Part shown: in pieces, positions 50,001-58,722 of the stretch
Layout of the letters: every line of letters starts with the position of its first letter
Numbering within the stretch: the stretch's first letter is position 1
Source of the DNA: Drosophila pseudoobscura
Taxonomy: Eukaryota; Arthropoda; Insecta; Diptera; Drosophilidae
Length of the DNA stretch: 64,000 nt
NCBI RefSeq assembly: GCF_009870125.1
Contig: NC_046681.1
Coordinates: 18,985,001-19,049,000 of the forward strand
Direction: 5' to 3'
Made by a program: the position numbers and the translations under genes
Notes under the pieces: generated by a model
The model's input: the letters and a program-made list of their open reading frames with translations, nothing else
The model's database searches: none
What the model was told of the DNA's origin: nothing

Positions 50001-50914
50001 AGCTCAATCTGCAGCTGTCAGGTGTGGCCGGCTAATTGAGAGAGGCGCGTTACGAGATCATCTTGACACTTTTCGAGGCAGCAGAAGTAGAGGCAGCAGC
50101 AGCAGCAGAGGCGGAGGCAGAGGCAGTAGCCACCTGCCGGACGCCATGGATCCGCTGATGATTAACTAGTCACTCCAATTGAGAGGCAGGTTGAAGATGG
50201 GGAGAGAAGGGACAGGGACATGGCAGCAGTGAGGTATGTCTGTGATAAAAAAAACACCGACAAGTGCCCGCTGGCAAGTGCTGACGCATTTTGGCCCAAA
50301 GGCACAGGCCCAGGCCCGAGACCGGGCACGGGGACGGGGACAGAGACCGCTGATAAGCCCAAGAGTCAAAAGTAGATTCAATGCCAAAAAGCGAAAACTC
50401 TCTCGAAACGGAAACGGGCCTAACGCAGAAAAACAGAAACGAGCAAATACAAGATACAGATAAAGATAGAGCCCACAGATACAGATACACACAGCCAAAG
50501 ATACAGATAGAGCGATACAGCCATACATGTGTACGTGTGTACGTATGGGTTTTGTAAATGTAAATTCAGATCCAAGAGTATTACTTATTCAAATTTCGAT
50601 TCGATTAGCATCTTGAACCGTGGGAGCAATCCGCTCCGTAATCCCCCAGATAGAACTAGAACCCCTCGGAGGGAACTGGCTCTGAATATCCCCCACCTTC
50701 TAGGCTGATAAATATTTGACTTTTGCATGCCATCGCCATGAGTTCAACGTCGTCGTACATCAAGTCTCACTGTGGCTGTGGCTGTGGCTGTGGCTCTGGC
50801 TGTTGTTGCCGCTCATTTAATTTTCAAACATTTATCAACAAATATTTGGCGCTTATCATTTGTTCGACTCAAACACAGTGGAGAGAGGGGAGAGGGAGCT
50901 AGGTTGCTCCACTC

Positions 50915-51106
50915 CTAACCAGAAGCTGCATCATCAAAAACAACATCAACATCAGCATCAGCAGATTTACTGACCCGAACACCTGACAACCTCCCATCTA
51001 TATGAAGTCTCTCCATCTGGCTGGACTTTTGCACAATATTTTCTATGGATTTCGCGTTGTGGATTTTGCTGCTGATGCTGCTAATTATTGTGGGTGAGGG
51101 GTTCAT
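50915..51106 (-). other. Possible 63-aa ORF
   Basis: ATG at 51106 (MNPSPTIISS) to TAG at 50915. The predicted peptide is not low-complexity and ends in an acidic stretch (ADADVDVVFDDAASG). Codon use is AT-rich, unlike the confirmed genes of the window, and no splice partner or relative is known to me. It may be chance. Confidence 0.15.
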
Positions 51107-51624
51107 GGTGGTTATGGTTCGTGGATTAGGTGGATTGGGGTGTGTTTCATTGAGCAATTATTTTTTTTTAGGAATTGGTTAACCTTCAACTTATCTACAA
51201 AGACCGGAAAACAGCCAAAAGTCACAGAATACCATCTACTTTTTGGCAATTCATCGGCTGCTCTAGATCATAGCTCAGTAGTTCATGGAATCCTATAAGA
51301 ACAATTCACATAAAACAGAAGAAAACCAAAGAATCATTTGCTTCATAGTTTCCATAGAAAAAATCCAGAAGCCGAAAGCCGGAAAAGCCGAAGTCGATTA
51401 ATGAAGGAACAAATAAATAACAAATATTAATACTAAATACGATCCAAAGAGGTTTTTTTTTATGGTGGCTTTAATTATATATAATTTCTATGAATTTCTG
51501 TGAAGAAATTCCACAAGCTCTAGTCGGAATACTCTTTTGGGGTAACATTTTTCAGAGGTGTCTTTCCTCTTTCCCCAGGGGGCAAGCGCAGAGCCAAAGC
51601 AATTTGTGTTTTGGTTAGCCATCG

Positions 51625-51638
51625 GTTTCCATGGCACC
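51625..51638 (-). promoter_or_regulatory. Candidate RFX X-box upstream of BBS8
   Basis: On the minus strand GGTGCCATGGAAAC, one mismatch from the 14-bp consensus GTHNYYATRRNAAC. BBS genes are classic RFX targets. The distance to the ATG (about 517 bp) is longer than usual, though the transcription start is unknown. Confidence 0.35.
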
Positions 51639-52154
51639 GGAAGACCCTTTCCTTTCCATTTGGCATAGCATATATGTAGGTATGTACCTGCCACAGTCGA
51701 TACTCGGAGGAATCCACAAATTAAATCTTACCAAAGAAGGAGCCCAGGAGAGGCACAAATTATGGGCATAGAAAAATTAGATGGCATTCAAGAAGAACTA
51801 AAACAAATGTCAGCAGCATCAGCAGAAGCAGAAGCAGCAGCAGCAGCAGCGGACCTCTAACCGAAACAGAAGGTAAGGGTAACCGCAGGAAGCGGCAACA
51901 GCATTCCTGCTGGAACTCGAGAGAGGGTGGGGAGGGGGGGATATGGGGCGGTGCCCCGAGGGCAGAGGAATGACACGCATCCGGTTTTGAAATTCCACAG
52001 AGCCAGGCGAAGACGCACAGCAGAGAACCCAAAAAAAAAGAAAAATATATATAAAGATCGAGGAATTCAGACACTTGAAGTCGCCACCAGACAGAGCCGA
52101 ACAGAACAGGAAGAGCAGCCATCTCCATCTTTAGAACCAGAGGGAGGCCCCCCG

Positions 52155-53958
52155 ATGGCGACACTGGAGCTGGACTACTTCAGGGCCGTGTCCCTCTACC
52201 GCCGTCGCTCCTACGAGCAGTGTGCGGAGCTGTGCAACGCCCTGTTGCAGGCCGGTCACGACAACAATGTCCAAATGTTTGCCACCAAAGAGGGGGAGCA
52301 GGAGGAGCACCAGCAGCAGCAGCAGCAGCAGCAGGCGGAGCTCGAAGGCAACAGCAACAGCAACAGCCGCAGATTCGGTAGCAATTTGCAACGTATTGGC
52401 CCCAGGCATGCGCAGCAGCAGCAGAAGGCCGCCGCCGTCGCATCCATCATGATGCCCACTTGGCTGATGGAGGGCGTGTGGCAATTAAAGATGCGTGCCC
52501 TGACGCAGCGCGTCTACCTGGACGACCTCGAGGTGGATGATGCCGGCGAGGAAGAGGGTGAGTAGGCGACTAATCCCACTCCCATCCCATACTATCCTAA
52601 CTTAACTCTCATGCCGCAGCCCACGAGGAGGTGGAGTTCGAGAGAATTGCCACGGCCGCCCGACCCGGCAGCAGCATCAAGACCGCATTCCAGCCGCGAC
52701 CAAGCACCAGCCAGCGCCAGACGCAGCGCAGCAGTCGAGGAGCCGGCTTGGCTCACTCCAGCGATGGGCGTCTGAACAGCTCCAGGCCGGGATCAGCGGC
52801 TGTGGCGCGTCCTGGTACGAGTCTCAGCCGTCCAGGATCCTCGTTGGGGGCCAGGCCCGCGTCTCGCTGTGGTACAGCCTCGAGGGTGAGGGCTACATCT
52901 GCGGCGGCCTTTAATGTGGGCGACGCCACCTCGAAGCTTTACCAGGCCTCCCGTCTCAATCCCACTATCTATGCGGAGCGGGAGACTCTAGTGAAGGCTC
53001 TGTTCCAGTTCCTTTTCTACCACGAGGCGGACGTGCAGAAGGCGCACTCCCTGTGCCAGGCGGTGCTCGAGGTGCAGCGCCAGCGACCCAGTGCCTCCGG
53101 ATCAGAGGCCAGTCGTATAGACTGGTGGTGGCAGCAGCAGATGGGCCGCTGTCTCCTGGCCCTCCACTATCCCCGTCGGGCGGAGCCCTGCCTGCAGCAA
53201 TCCCTGGCCGCCTTTCCTCATCCGGACACGTATCTGCTGCTGTCGCGACTCTATCAGCGGCTCAAGCAGCCAGAACGGGCTTTGGTCCTGATTGGGGAAG
53301 TGGTGGATCTGCGCCCCTTCGATGTCACCTACCGTCTGGAGCAGGCGCGCATCCACCAGGCCATGCAGCGGCAGGAGGACTCGCTGCAACTGTATCGACT
53401 GGTGTCCCGACTGCAGCCCATCAATGTTGAGGCCCTTGCCAGCATTGCCGTGGGCTACTTCTACGACAACAACCCGGAGATGGCGCTCATGTACTATCGC
53501 CGCATCCTCTCGCTGGGCGCCCACTCCGCGGAGCTCTACTGCAACATAGCCCTGTGCTGTCTCTACGGTGGACAGATCGACCTGGTCCTGCCCTGCTTTC
53601 AGCGCTCCCTGGCCATGGCCACCCAACCAGAGCAGAAAGCCGATGTCTGGTACAACCTGAGCTTTGTGGCGGTGGTGAGTCCGGTCCTTTGGAAGAATTA
53701 TCCAATCATCAATCAAATTTATCTTTAAACCTGATTTAGACCTCGGGGGACTTCAATCTGGCCCGTCGCTGCCTCCAGCTCTGTCTCACTTCGGATGCCC
53801 GCAATGGAGCGGCCCTCAACAATCTGGCCGTCCTGGCAGCCCAGGGCGGGGACGTTTTGGCTGCCAAGTCCTATCTGAATGCCGCCAAAGATATGATGCC
53901 CGATGCTGAGGAGGTGACAAGCAATCTGCAATTTATGGATCTGCATTACAAACTGTAG
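52155..53958 (+). CDS. BBS8: BBS8 / TTC8, BBSome subunit (558 aa, 3 exons)
   Basis: Exons 52155-52557, 52620-53674 and 53740-53958 (1677 nt), introns of 62 and 65 nt. The N terminus (MATLELDYFRAVSLYRRRSYEQCAELC) matches the conserved start of TTC8. A poly-Gln insert and a Ser/Arg/Pro-rich low-complexity stretch (PGSS, RPGTSLSRPGSS) follow, then the TPR superhelix from about residue 255 to the end. The TPR helices are clear, for example YLLLSRLYQRLKQPERAL and EALASIAVGYFYDNNPEMAL. The BBSome is the coat that moves membrane proteins into and out of cilia; in flies expression is expected only in ciliated sensory neurons and the male germ line. A candidate RFX X-box lies about 520 bp upstream. 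The 3' end converges on the ARL16-like gene. Confidence 0.95.
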
Positions 53959-54055
53959 TTGGATCAATTGTTAACATCACGTTATACTTTTATTGTACGC
54001 GGTAGACGTGCCTCGGCATTAAGATTTGAATATACTTATGCAATGGAGTTTCAGA

Positions 54056-54061
54056 ATTAAA
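54056..54061 (+). other. Poly(A) signal of BBS8
   Basis: ATTAAA 98 nt after the BBS8 stop. The opposing AATAAA for the ARL16-like gene is at 54073-54078 (minus) with another at 54129-54134, so the two mRNAs probably end within or across each other. Confidence 0.45.
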
Positions 54062-54147
54062 TCGCATAAGTATTTATTCCAAAAACAATTAAAAACCTAA
54101 TGGCAGTGCTTTTAAAAAATATCCACATTTTATTCAACAGTCGTCTT

Positions 54148-54729
54148 CTATGGCCACTGAAGCCACTCGTAGATGGGATCAAGACCCACTTTGGTCACCG
54201 CACTGGCCTCCACAATGGTCACCTGTTGGCGGATCTGCTTCTGCAGCTTGGACATCTGCAGCATGAGAAGAGCTTCATTGCGCATCTGCCGATAAGAATA
54301 GTCCATCTTTGCCAGCACCAGCAGGATCTTGACCTTCTGCAGTCGGGGCTCCGTGAGGATGGAGTAGAAGAGCACGCCAGCGGCCGAAATCTGGCAGAGA
54401 TTGGAAGTGTCCACCACATAGATGAGCTTCTTCACATCCTCAAAGTACTGCCGCCACAGTGGAGCCATGCTGCCGCCGATCTCCAGGATCTGGATGGACT
54501 TGGGCAGATGCTTCTTCCCGCCGTGGTGGTGCGCCTGGGTGGCTCCATCCGCTGGCGGGGGCTTGGGTTTGTCGCTGTTCGGCGACTTGGTGGGAAAGTG
54601 GATGCGGTAGATTCCCGTTCCTATGGTGGGCATGGAGTAGCTCGTCTCGTCGATTGAGTCCGGCTCCTGGAGAGCCTTCAGCAAGTGGGTCTTACCCGAA
54701 CGCTTGGGACCCAGACAAATGCAGGACAT
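54148..54729 (-). CDS. ARL16: ARL16-like small GTPase (193 aa)
   Basis: Single exon. The start is the only in-frame ATG (MSCICLG); the frame is open further upstream but without ATG. P-loop GPKRSGKT at residues 7-14, a His/Pro-rich insertion of about 30 residues after the first beta strands, then a switch-II-like EIGGSMAPLW, in the position where ARF-family proteins have WDxGGQ and ARL16 has ELGG. The guanine-specificity motif NKxD is changed to AKMD, and the final motif reads SAVTKVGL. Human ARL16 has been linked to ciliary protein traffic. It shares a divergent promoter region with the PSMG3-like gene and converges with BBS8. Family assignment is firm; function in flies is inferred. Confidence 0.85.
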   Translation of the reverse strand: MSCICLGPKRSGKTHLLKALQEPDSIDETSYSMPTIGTGIYRIHFPTKSPNSDKPKPPPADGATQAHHHGGKKHLPKSIQILEIGGSMAPLWRQYFEDVKKLIYVVDTSNLCQISAAGVLFYSILTEPRLQKVKILLVLAKMDYSYRQMRNEALLMLQMSKLQKQIRQQVTIVEASAVTKVGLDPIYEWLQWP

Positions 54730-55160
54730 TTTTCCTTTCGTTCTTTTATTGATCAAACATAGTTTTCCTTGGTAACCGGACCAAAATTCAAACGCGATAA
54801 CAAACGAAAACAGTCGATTCTTCTTGCGTCCTCTGTCGTACACATTTTAAACTAACAGAGCTGTCTGTTAAAGGCTATACGAACTGTAGCCCGCAGTTAA
54901 TAATTGTTTAAACCTTGTTTTAGTCCGAATACACAAAATGGGAGTACTTAAGAGAAGTTAATCTTGTAGAAAATTGATTCACTAATCCGATAAAAATATG
55001 TGGGCATGGCTAAATGTTCTATATAGCTAGTAATATTCCACGGAATATCAAAATTGAGGAATATGTGAAATATAACTTGAATTCGTCGGTATATTTTTAA
55101 AATGAGATTTTGGTATATTTCTGATTGATCGCCGGTCACACTTTGTACATCTCAGAACAC

Positions 55161-55171
55161 TGGTCACACTG
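55161..55171 (+). promoter_or_regulatory. Core promoter Motif 1 (YGGTCACACTR), with a second copy at 55133-55143
   Basis: 55161-55171 reads TGGTCACACTG, a full match; 55133-55143 reads CGGTCACACTT, one mismatch at the last base. Motif 1 is bound by M1BP at housekeeping promoters. Both lie within 90 bp of the start codon at 55219, in the interval shared with the leftward ARL16-like gene. Confidence 0.7.
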
Positions 55172-55218
55172 TCTGCTGTCTCATCGTAAACAAAATTTAT
55201 ATTTTTCGTTCAAAAATC

Positions 55219-55662
55219 ATGGATGAAATTTGCTCGAAACCGAAACCACCACAAGATGCCCAAAAGGAAGTCAAAGAAATAGGCTTTGAGAAGCAGTTTT
55301 CAGTGCCTGTGAATGGCATACCCACGGAAATCGTCTACCATCGCTTTGGACGCAAGCGGCTGCTGGTCATCACGCAGCTGGGCAAGATTGCCGGGATCTA
55401 CAATGTGAGCTTCGATATTAGCAACAATCCCGCAATGCTCAAGCCTGTGAAAAATCCGGACTTCCACATCTCGGTGCCGATAACCATCCAAAGCTGTCTG
55501 GGAGTAGACACGGTCGACACCGATTGTGCCATACAATTTTTGGTCAATAACACCAAGCTTTGGGAATCGCCAATGGACTTCGTTATTTGCCTGGGCCTGA
55601 AGGTGATCGATACCCCCCTGCTGCACGCCCTCGCCAAAGTGCTGGACGAGGTTGTCCTTTAG
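55219..55662 (+). CDS. Probable proteasome assembly chaperone 3 (PSMG3/PAC3-like, 147 aa)
   Basis: Single exon with ATG in context AATCATGG. The central part (FSVPVNGIPTEIVYHRFG, then RLLVITQLGKIAGIY) resembles human PSMG3 (VVCGVPTQVV... ILVVVTQFGKMGTL), and the end (HALAKVLDEVVL) falls where PSMG3 has a C-terminal helix. Length is close to the 122 aa of human PSMG3 plus an N-terminal extension. PSMG3 pairs with PSMG4 to guide assembly of the 20S alpha ring in the cytosol. The match is partial and made from memory, so the assignment is probable, not certain. AATAAA follows the stop at 55689-55694. Confidence 0.65.
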   Translation: MDEICSKPKPPQDAQKEVKEIGFEKQFSVPVNGIPTEIVYHRFGRKRLLVITQLGKIAGIYNVSFDISNNPAMLKPVKNPDFHISVPITIQSCLGVDTVDTDCAIQFLVNNTKLWESPMDFVICLGLKVIDTPLLHALAKVLDEVVL

Positions 55663-55688
55663 CTTACAAATATACATTACTACAGCTT

Positions 55689-55694
55689 AATAAA
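55689..55694 (+). other. Poly(A) signal of the PSMG3-like gene
   Basis: AATAAA 27 nt past the stop codon; the convergent RpLP1 stop lies 164 bp further right. Confidence 0.6.
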
Positions 55695-55857
55695 CGTCAT
55701 AGACCAGAATCACTTTTCGCAAACGTTTATATTTCGTCGATTTTGTACATTAAAACGTGTACGAAAGTCGGAAACAAAACATCACTTCATAGGATAAAAA
55801 GCACAAACACGGCGGATGTTATGTCGGTATGGATGTGGTTCATAAGCAGATGGATGC

Positions 55858-56346
55858 TTAATCGAACAGACCGAATCCCATGTCGTCGTCGGACACATCG
55901 GACTCTTCCTCCTTCTTCTTCTCCTCCTTCTTGGACTCGGCGGCTGGGGCATCAGCGGCAGCTGGGGCAGCAGCACCACCGGCTGGGGCAGCACCAACTC
56001 CGGAACCGATGCTGGTGATCAGGTCCTTGACGTTGATGCCCTCCAGAGCCTTGGCGAAGAGACCGGGCCAGTAGGGCTCAACCTCAACGTTGGCGGCCTT
56101 CAGGATGGTGGAGATTTTCTCACCCTACGGGCATAGATATACAACAATATTATTAGTATGACGTGCGGAACAGCACAATGCATCACAGGATGAACAAAAC
56201 TATCACAAATCCACTGGGATGGCGACAATTGAAAAAGATTTGTTTCCCATTGACAGTGAACTGATTGAACTTACGGTGACGGCAACATCGTCATCAACCA
56301 GGATGAGGGAAGCGTAAACGCAGGCGAGCTCAGCTTTTGTCGACAT
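55858..56346 (-). CDS. RpLP1: Large ribosomal subunit acidic stalk protein P1 (112 aa)
   Basis: Exons 56275-56346 and 55858-56124 (339 nt), intron 150 nt. The N-terminal helical dimerisation part ([20 protein letters not shown]) is followed by a hinge of Ala/Gly/Pro repeats, a Lys/Glu-charged segment and the invariant C-terminal tail [10 protein letters not shown] that contacts elongation factors. P1 pairs with P2 on P0 to form the lateral stalk of the ribosome. Length equals that of the D. melanogaster protein. The promoter carries a TCT initiator and a perfect DRE, as usual for ribosomal protein genes. Confidence 0.98.
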
Positions 56347-56457
56347 TGCGAAATTGATGATTAATTAATGATTGTGCAAGTTGCCAAAAATTAATCTGTT
56401 TTTAATAAATGGCCTTAGCTCGATTGAGAACAAGCACGCTGGGCAAAATCCTAGACC

Positions 56458-56465
56458 GGAAAGAG
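56458..56465 (-). promoter_or_regulatory. TCT initiator of RpLP1
   Basis: Minus strand CTCTTTCC, an exact YYC(+1)TTTYY match with +1 at 56463, giving a 5' UTR of about 117 nt. This polypyrimidine initiator is specific to translation-machinery genes. Confidence 0.65.
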
Positions 56466-56506
56466 ACGAAGAAGGGATGTAAAGATGATAAATTTATAAA
56501 TCAATA

Positions 56507-56514
56507 TATCGATA
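56507..56514. promoter_or_regulatory. DNA replication-related element (DRE, TATCGATA)
   Basis: Exact palindromic TATCGATA, 44-51 bp upstream of the predicted RpLP1 start and about 310 bp upstream of the RNase H2A ATG. DREF binds this site at housekeeping and replication genes. Confidence 0.7.
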
Positions 56515-56826
56515 TATATGTTTTTTGACAATATATTCGTAGGTGATATTTTTTGGACTATCGAAAATATTAATATGGATATGTTTTGAAGAATATTGAT
56601 ACATCTTTACTTCTTTATATAACCCTACCATTTATAACGTTTCTGAGCTCGGTTCGGAGCAGCTGACACTATTTTTCTGTTGTTTCACGTCGTTATTGTT
56701 TACTCGCTACCTGTTATTGTACTTATCGATGCACAGTTTTGGCTGCAAAACAAATATCGGTACTATTGTGCGATATGAATTTATCGTTTACAACACTAGA
56801 CCGAAAAAAACAAAAAGGCGCGTATA

Positions 56827-57849
56827 ATGGAAGATATAAAAATCAAGGAGGAAAATAAAACTATAGCCGAAGGCGATCCATCCGATGATGAGGACAAGAA
56901 GGACATAGGCAAAATCACTTCGTTAAAGTCTTTGGGTCCCTTCATCGCATCGCGAGAGAACAGCCAGAATACGGTGTACCTCAGCGATGTGCCGGCCGTG
57001 TGCAAGGATAAGCCCTGCATGCTGGGCGTCGACGAGGCGGGCAGAGGACCCGTGCTGGGTCCCATGGTCTACGGCATCTCCTACTGCCCGCTGGAGAGCA
57101 AGCAGGCGCTGATTGATCTCGGATGTGCGGACTCCAAACAACTGACGGAGGAGAAGCGGGACGTGATCTTCAATGAGCTGAACACGCTGGAGTATGCTAA
57201 CAGCTGCGTGGGCTGGGCCGTAGAGATCATCTCGCCCAACGTCATCAGCACGAGCATGTACCGGCGAGCCAAGTGTTCGCTGAACGAGGTGTCCATGGAA
57301 TCGGCCATGGGTCTGATCCAGCAGGCCATCGATGCGGGCGTGAACATAGCCGAGGTCTACGTGGATACGGTCGGACCGCCGGAGAAGTACCAGGAAAAGC
57401 TGTTGCGACGCTTCCCCAACTTCAAGATCACTGTGGCCAAAAAGGCTGATTCCACGTATCCCATTGTCTCGGCGGCCAGTATCTGTGCCAAAGTTACCCG
57501 CGATCACGCCCTCAAGGTGTGGCGGTTCCCCGAGGGTCTGGTCATCAAGGACAATGCCTTTGGCAGCGGCTATCCCGGGGATCCGGTCACGAAACGGTTT
57601 CTCACCGAACACATTGATCTGGTGTTTGGCTTCCCCCGGCTCGTGCGCTTCAGCTGGTCGACGGCGGAGAATGCCCTGGCGAACAAGGCCTACGACATGG
57701 AGTTCGATGAGCCCGACTCGGAGAAGCCCAAGTACGCGGGCACCAAGCTTACAAAGTTCTTCAAAGGCACCACTAAAGACGGCGAGGTCATACGCGAGGA
57801 ATGCCGCTTCTTCAAGCAACGTCACTTGTCAAATGTTTTTGAATTTTAG
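56827..57849 (+). CDS. RNASEH2A: Ribonuclease H2 catalytic subunit A (340 aa)
   Basis: Single exon. A charged N-terminal extension of about 50 residues precedes the type 2 RNase H fold. The active-site acidic residues are all present: D69 and E70 in the [13 protein letters not shown] motif, D180 in [10 protein letters not shown] and D208 in [16 protein letters not shown]. RNase H2 removes RNA from RNA-DNA hybrids and cuts at single ribonucleotides embedded in DNA, acting in the nucleus with subunits B and C. The shared intergenic region with RpLP1 carries a DRE, which fits a replication-linked gene. Length is close to other insect orthologues (human 299 aa lacks most of the N-terminal extension). 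Confidence 0.95.
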   Translation: MEDIKIKEENKTIAEGDPSDDEDKKDIGKITSLKSLGPFIASRENSQNTVYLSDVPAVCKDKPCMLGVDEAGRGPVLGPMVYGISYCPLESKQALIDLGCADSKQLTEEKRDVIFNELNTLEYANSCVGWAVEIISPNVISTSMYRRAKCSLNEVSMESAMGLIQQAIDAGVNIAEVYVDTVGPPEKYQEKLLRRFPNFKITVAKKADSTYPIVSAASICAKVTRDHALKVWRFPEGLVIKDNAFGSGYPGDPVTKRFLTEHIDLVFGFPRLVRFSWSTAENALANKAYDMEFDEPDSEKPKYAGTKLTKFFKGTTKDGEVIREECRFFKQRHLSNVFEF

Positions 57850-58722
57850 TCTAAGATAATTGTTAAATATAGCTTTAGCTTTAATGAATCTTTTGTTTTT
57901 CGCCAATCTTCTTTATAAATCTTAGGCTTACGTTCGTGCTTACAAGCTACGGGGGGTTTGGGATGCAGTTACACTGTTCTGAATGTATGCGTGAATCGGT
58001 CAGATCTCTCCATCACCTGTCTTGTCTGTTCAGCCATCCATCCGATCGGCTGACTAACTACATGTTGGGTGTGGGGCGGGGGAAATACTCGTACTCGTAT
58101 GATTAGGTCTTAAGTGTAAAAGGGCAGCATGAAGTTAGGAGGAGAGACTGTAGAAGTGGTAGAATTGGGGAGGGGAGGGATCGTTAAGGACCGTCGGCTC
58201 TCATCATCGCACATCCGTTCATCGATCGATCGATACAATAACAAAATGCATAAGTTATACTAAACGATTTCTGTATAAAAGTGATAATCTTAGAAACATA
58301 GAGCTTACAATTAAGATTAAAAAGAAACGAGCAAAGAGCGCTCTCCCCGCGCGAACGCCGCAACGAAAGGTGTCACACCCCGAAGCGTCGACGAGGGAGC
58401 GCAGCTTGTCGTTTATGTGACTCGGGACTAAGCGTACGAAAGAGATTGGACAAAAGCATAGGGGAGGGGGCGCGGGCGGGTGGATCTATCTCAATCTCTT
58501 GGACATCTCTGAAGGTACGAATGAAATGGATATTGCTTCATGGGAACAAGAGAGTCCATCCAAGAATCGAGATGCCGAGAAACAGTGGCGGGTAACAGAT
58601 CGTGTTGAAGATGTGTGTGTGTACAGTATGAATCGAAGCGTTCTTTAATAGACAAAACTCAGGATCTCCTGGACGCGGGCTGGCGCTGATGGTGTGTCCA
58701 CAACGCCATTGGGAGCCGAGGA
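57850..58722. other. Convergent 3' UTR region RNase H2A / ebi
   Basis: Noncoding. It holds the short 3' end of RNase H2A and the 3' UTR of ebi on the minus strand. GATCGATCGAT occurs near 58224. No RNA gene recognised. Confidence 0.55.

Larger units (their letters stand above)
35603..52154. other. 16.5-kb noncoding region upstream of ex and BBS8
   Basis: No convincing protein gene. An acceptor at 35649-35650 suggests that part of this is a 5' UTR intron of ex. A GC-richer, GAGA-rich stretch at about 42.7-44.1 kb is the best-looking candidate for a distant ex promoter. GATC-dense islands lie at about 37070-37865 and 38970-39515. Repeats are annotated separately. Two small open frames (36020-36136 plus; 50915-51106 minus) are worth noting but unproven. 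The right end holds the BBS8 5' flank. Confidence 0.55.

Noticed and set aside
54730-54843. N-terminal extension of the ARL16-like protein
   Set aside because: The frame is open to 54843 but has no ATG before MSCICLG; small GTPases of this family start just before the P-loop.
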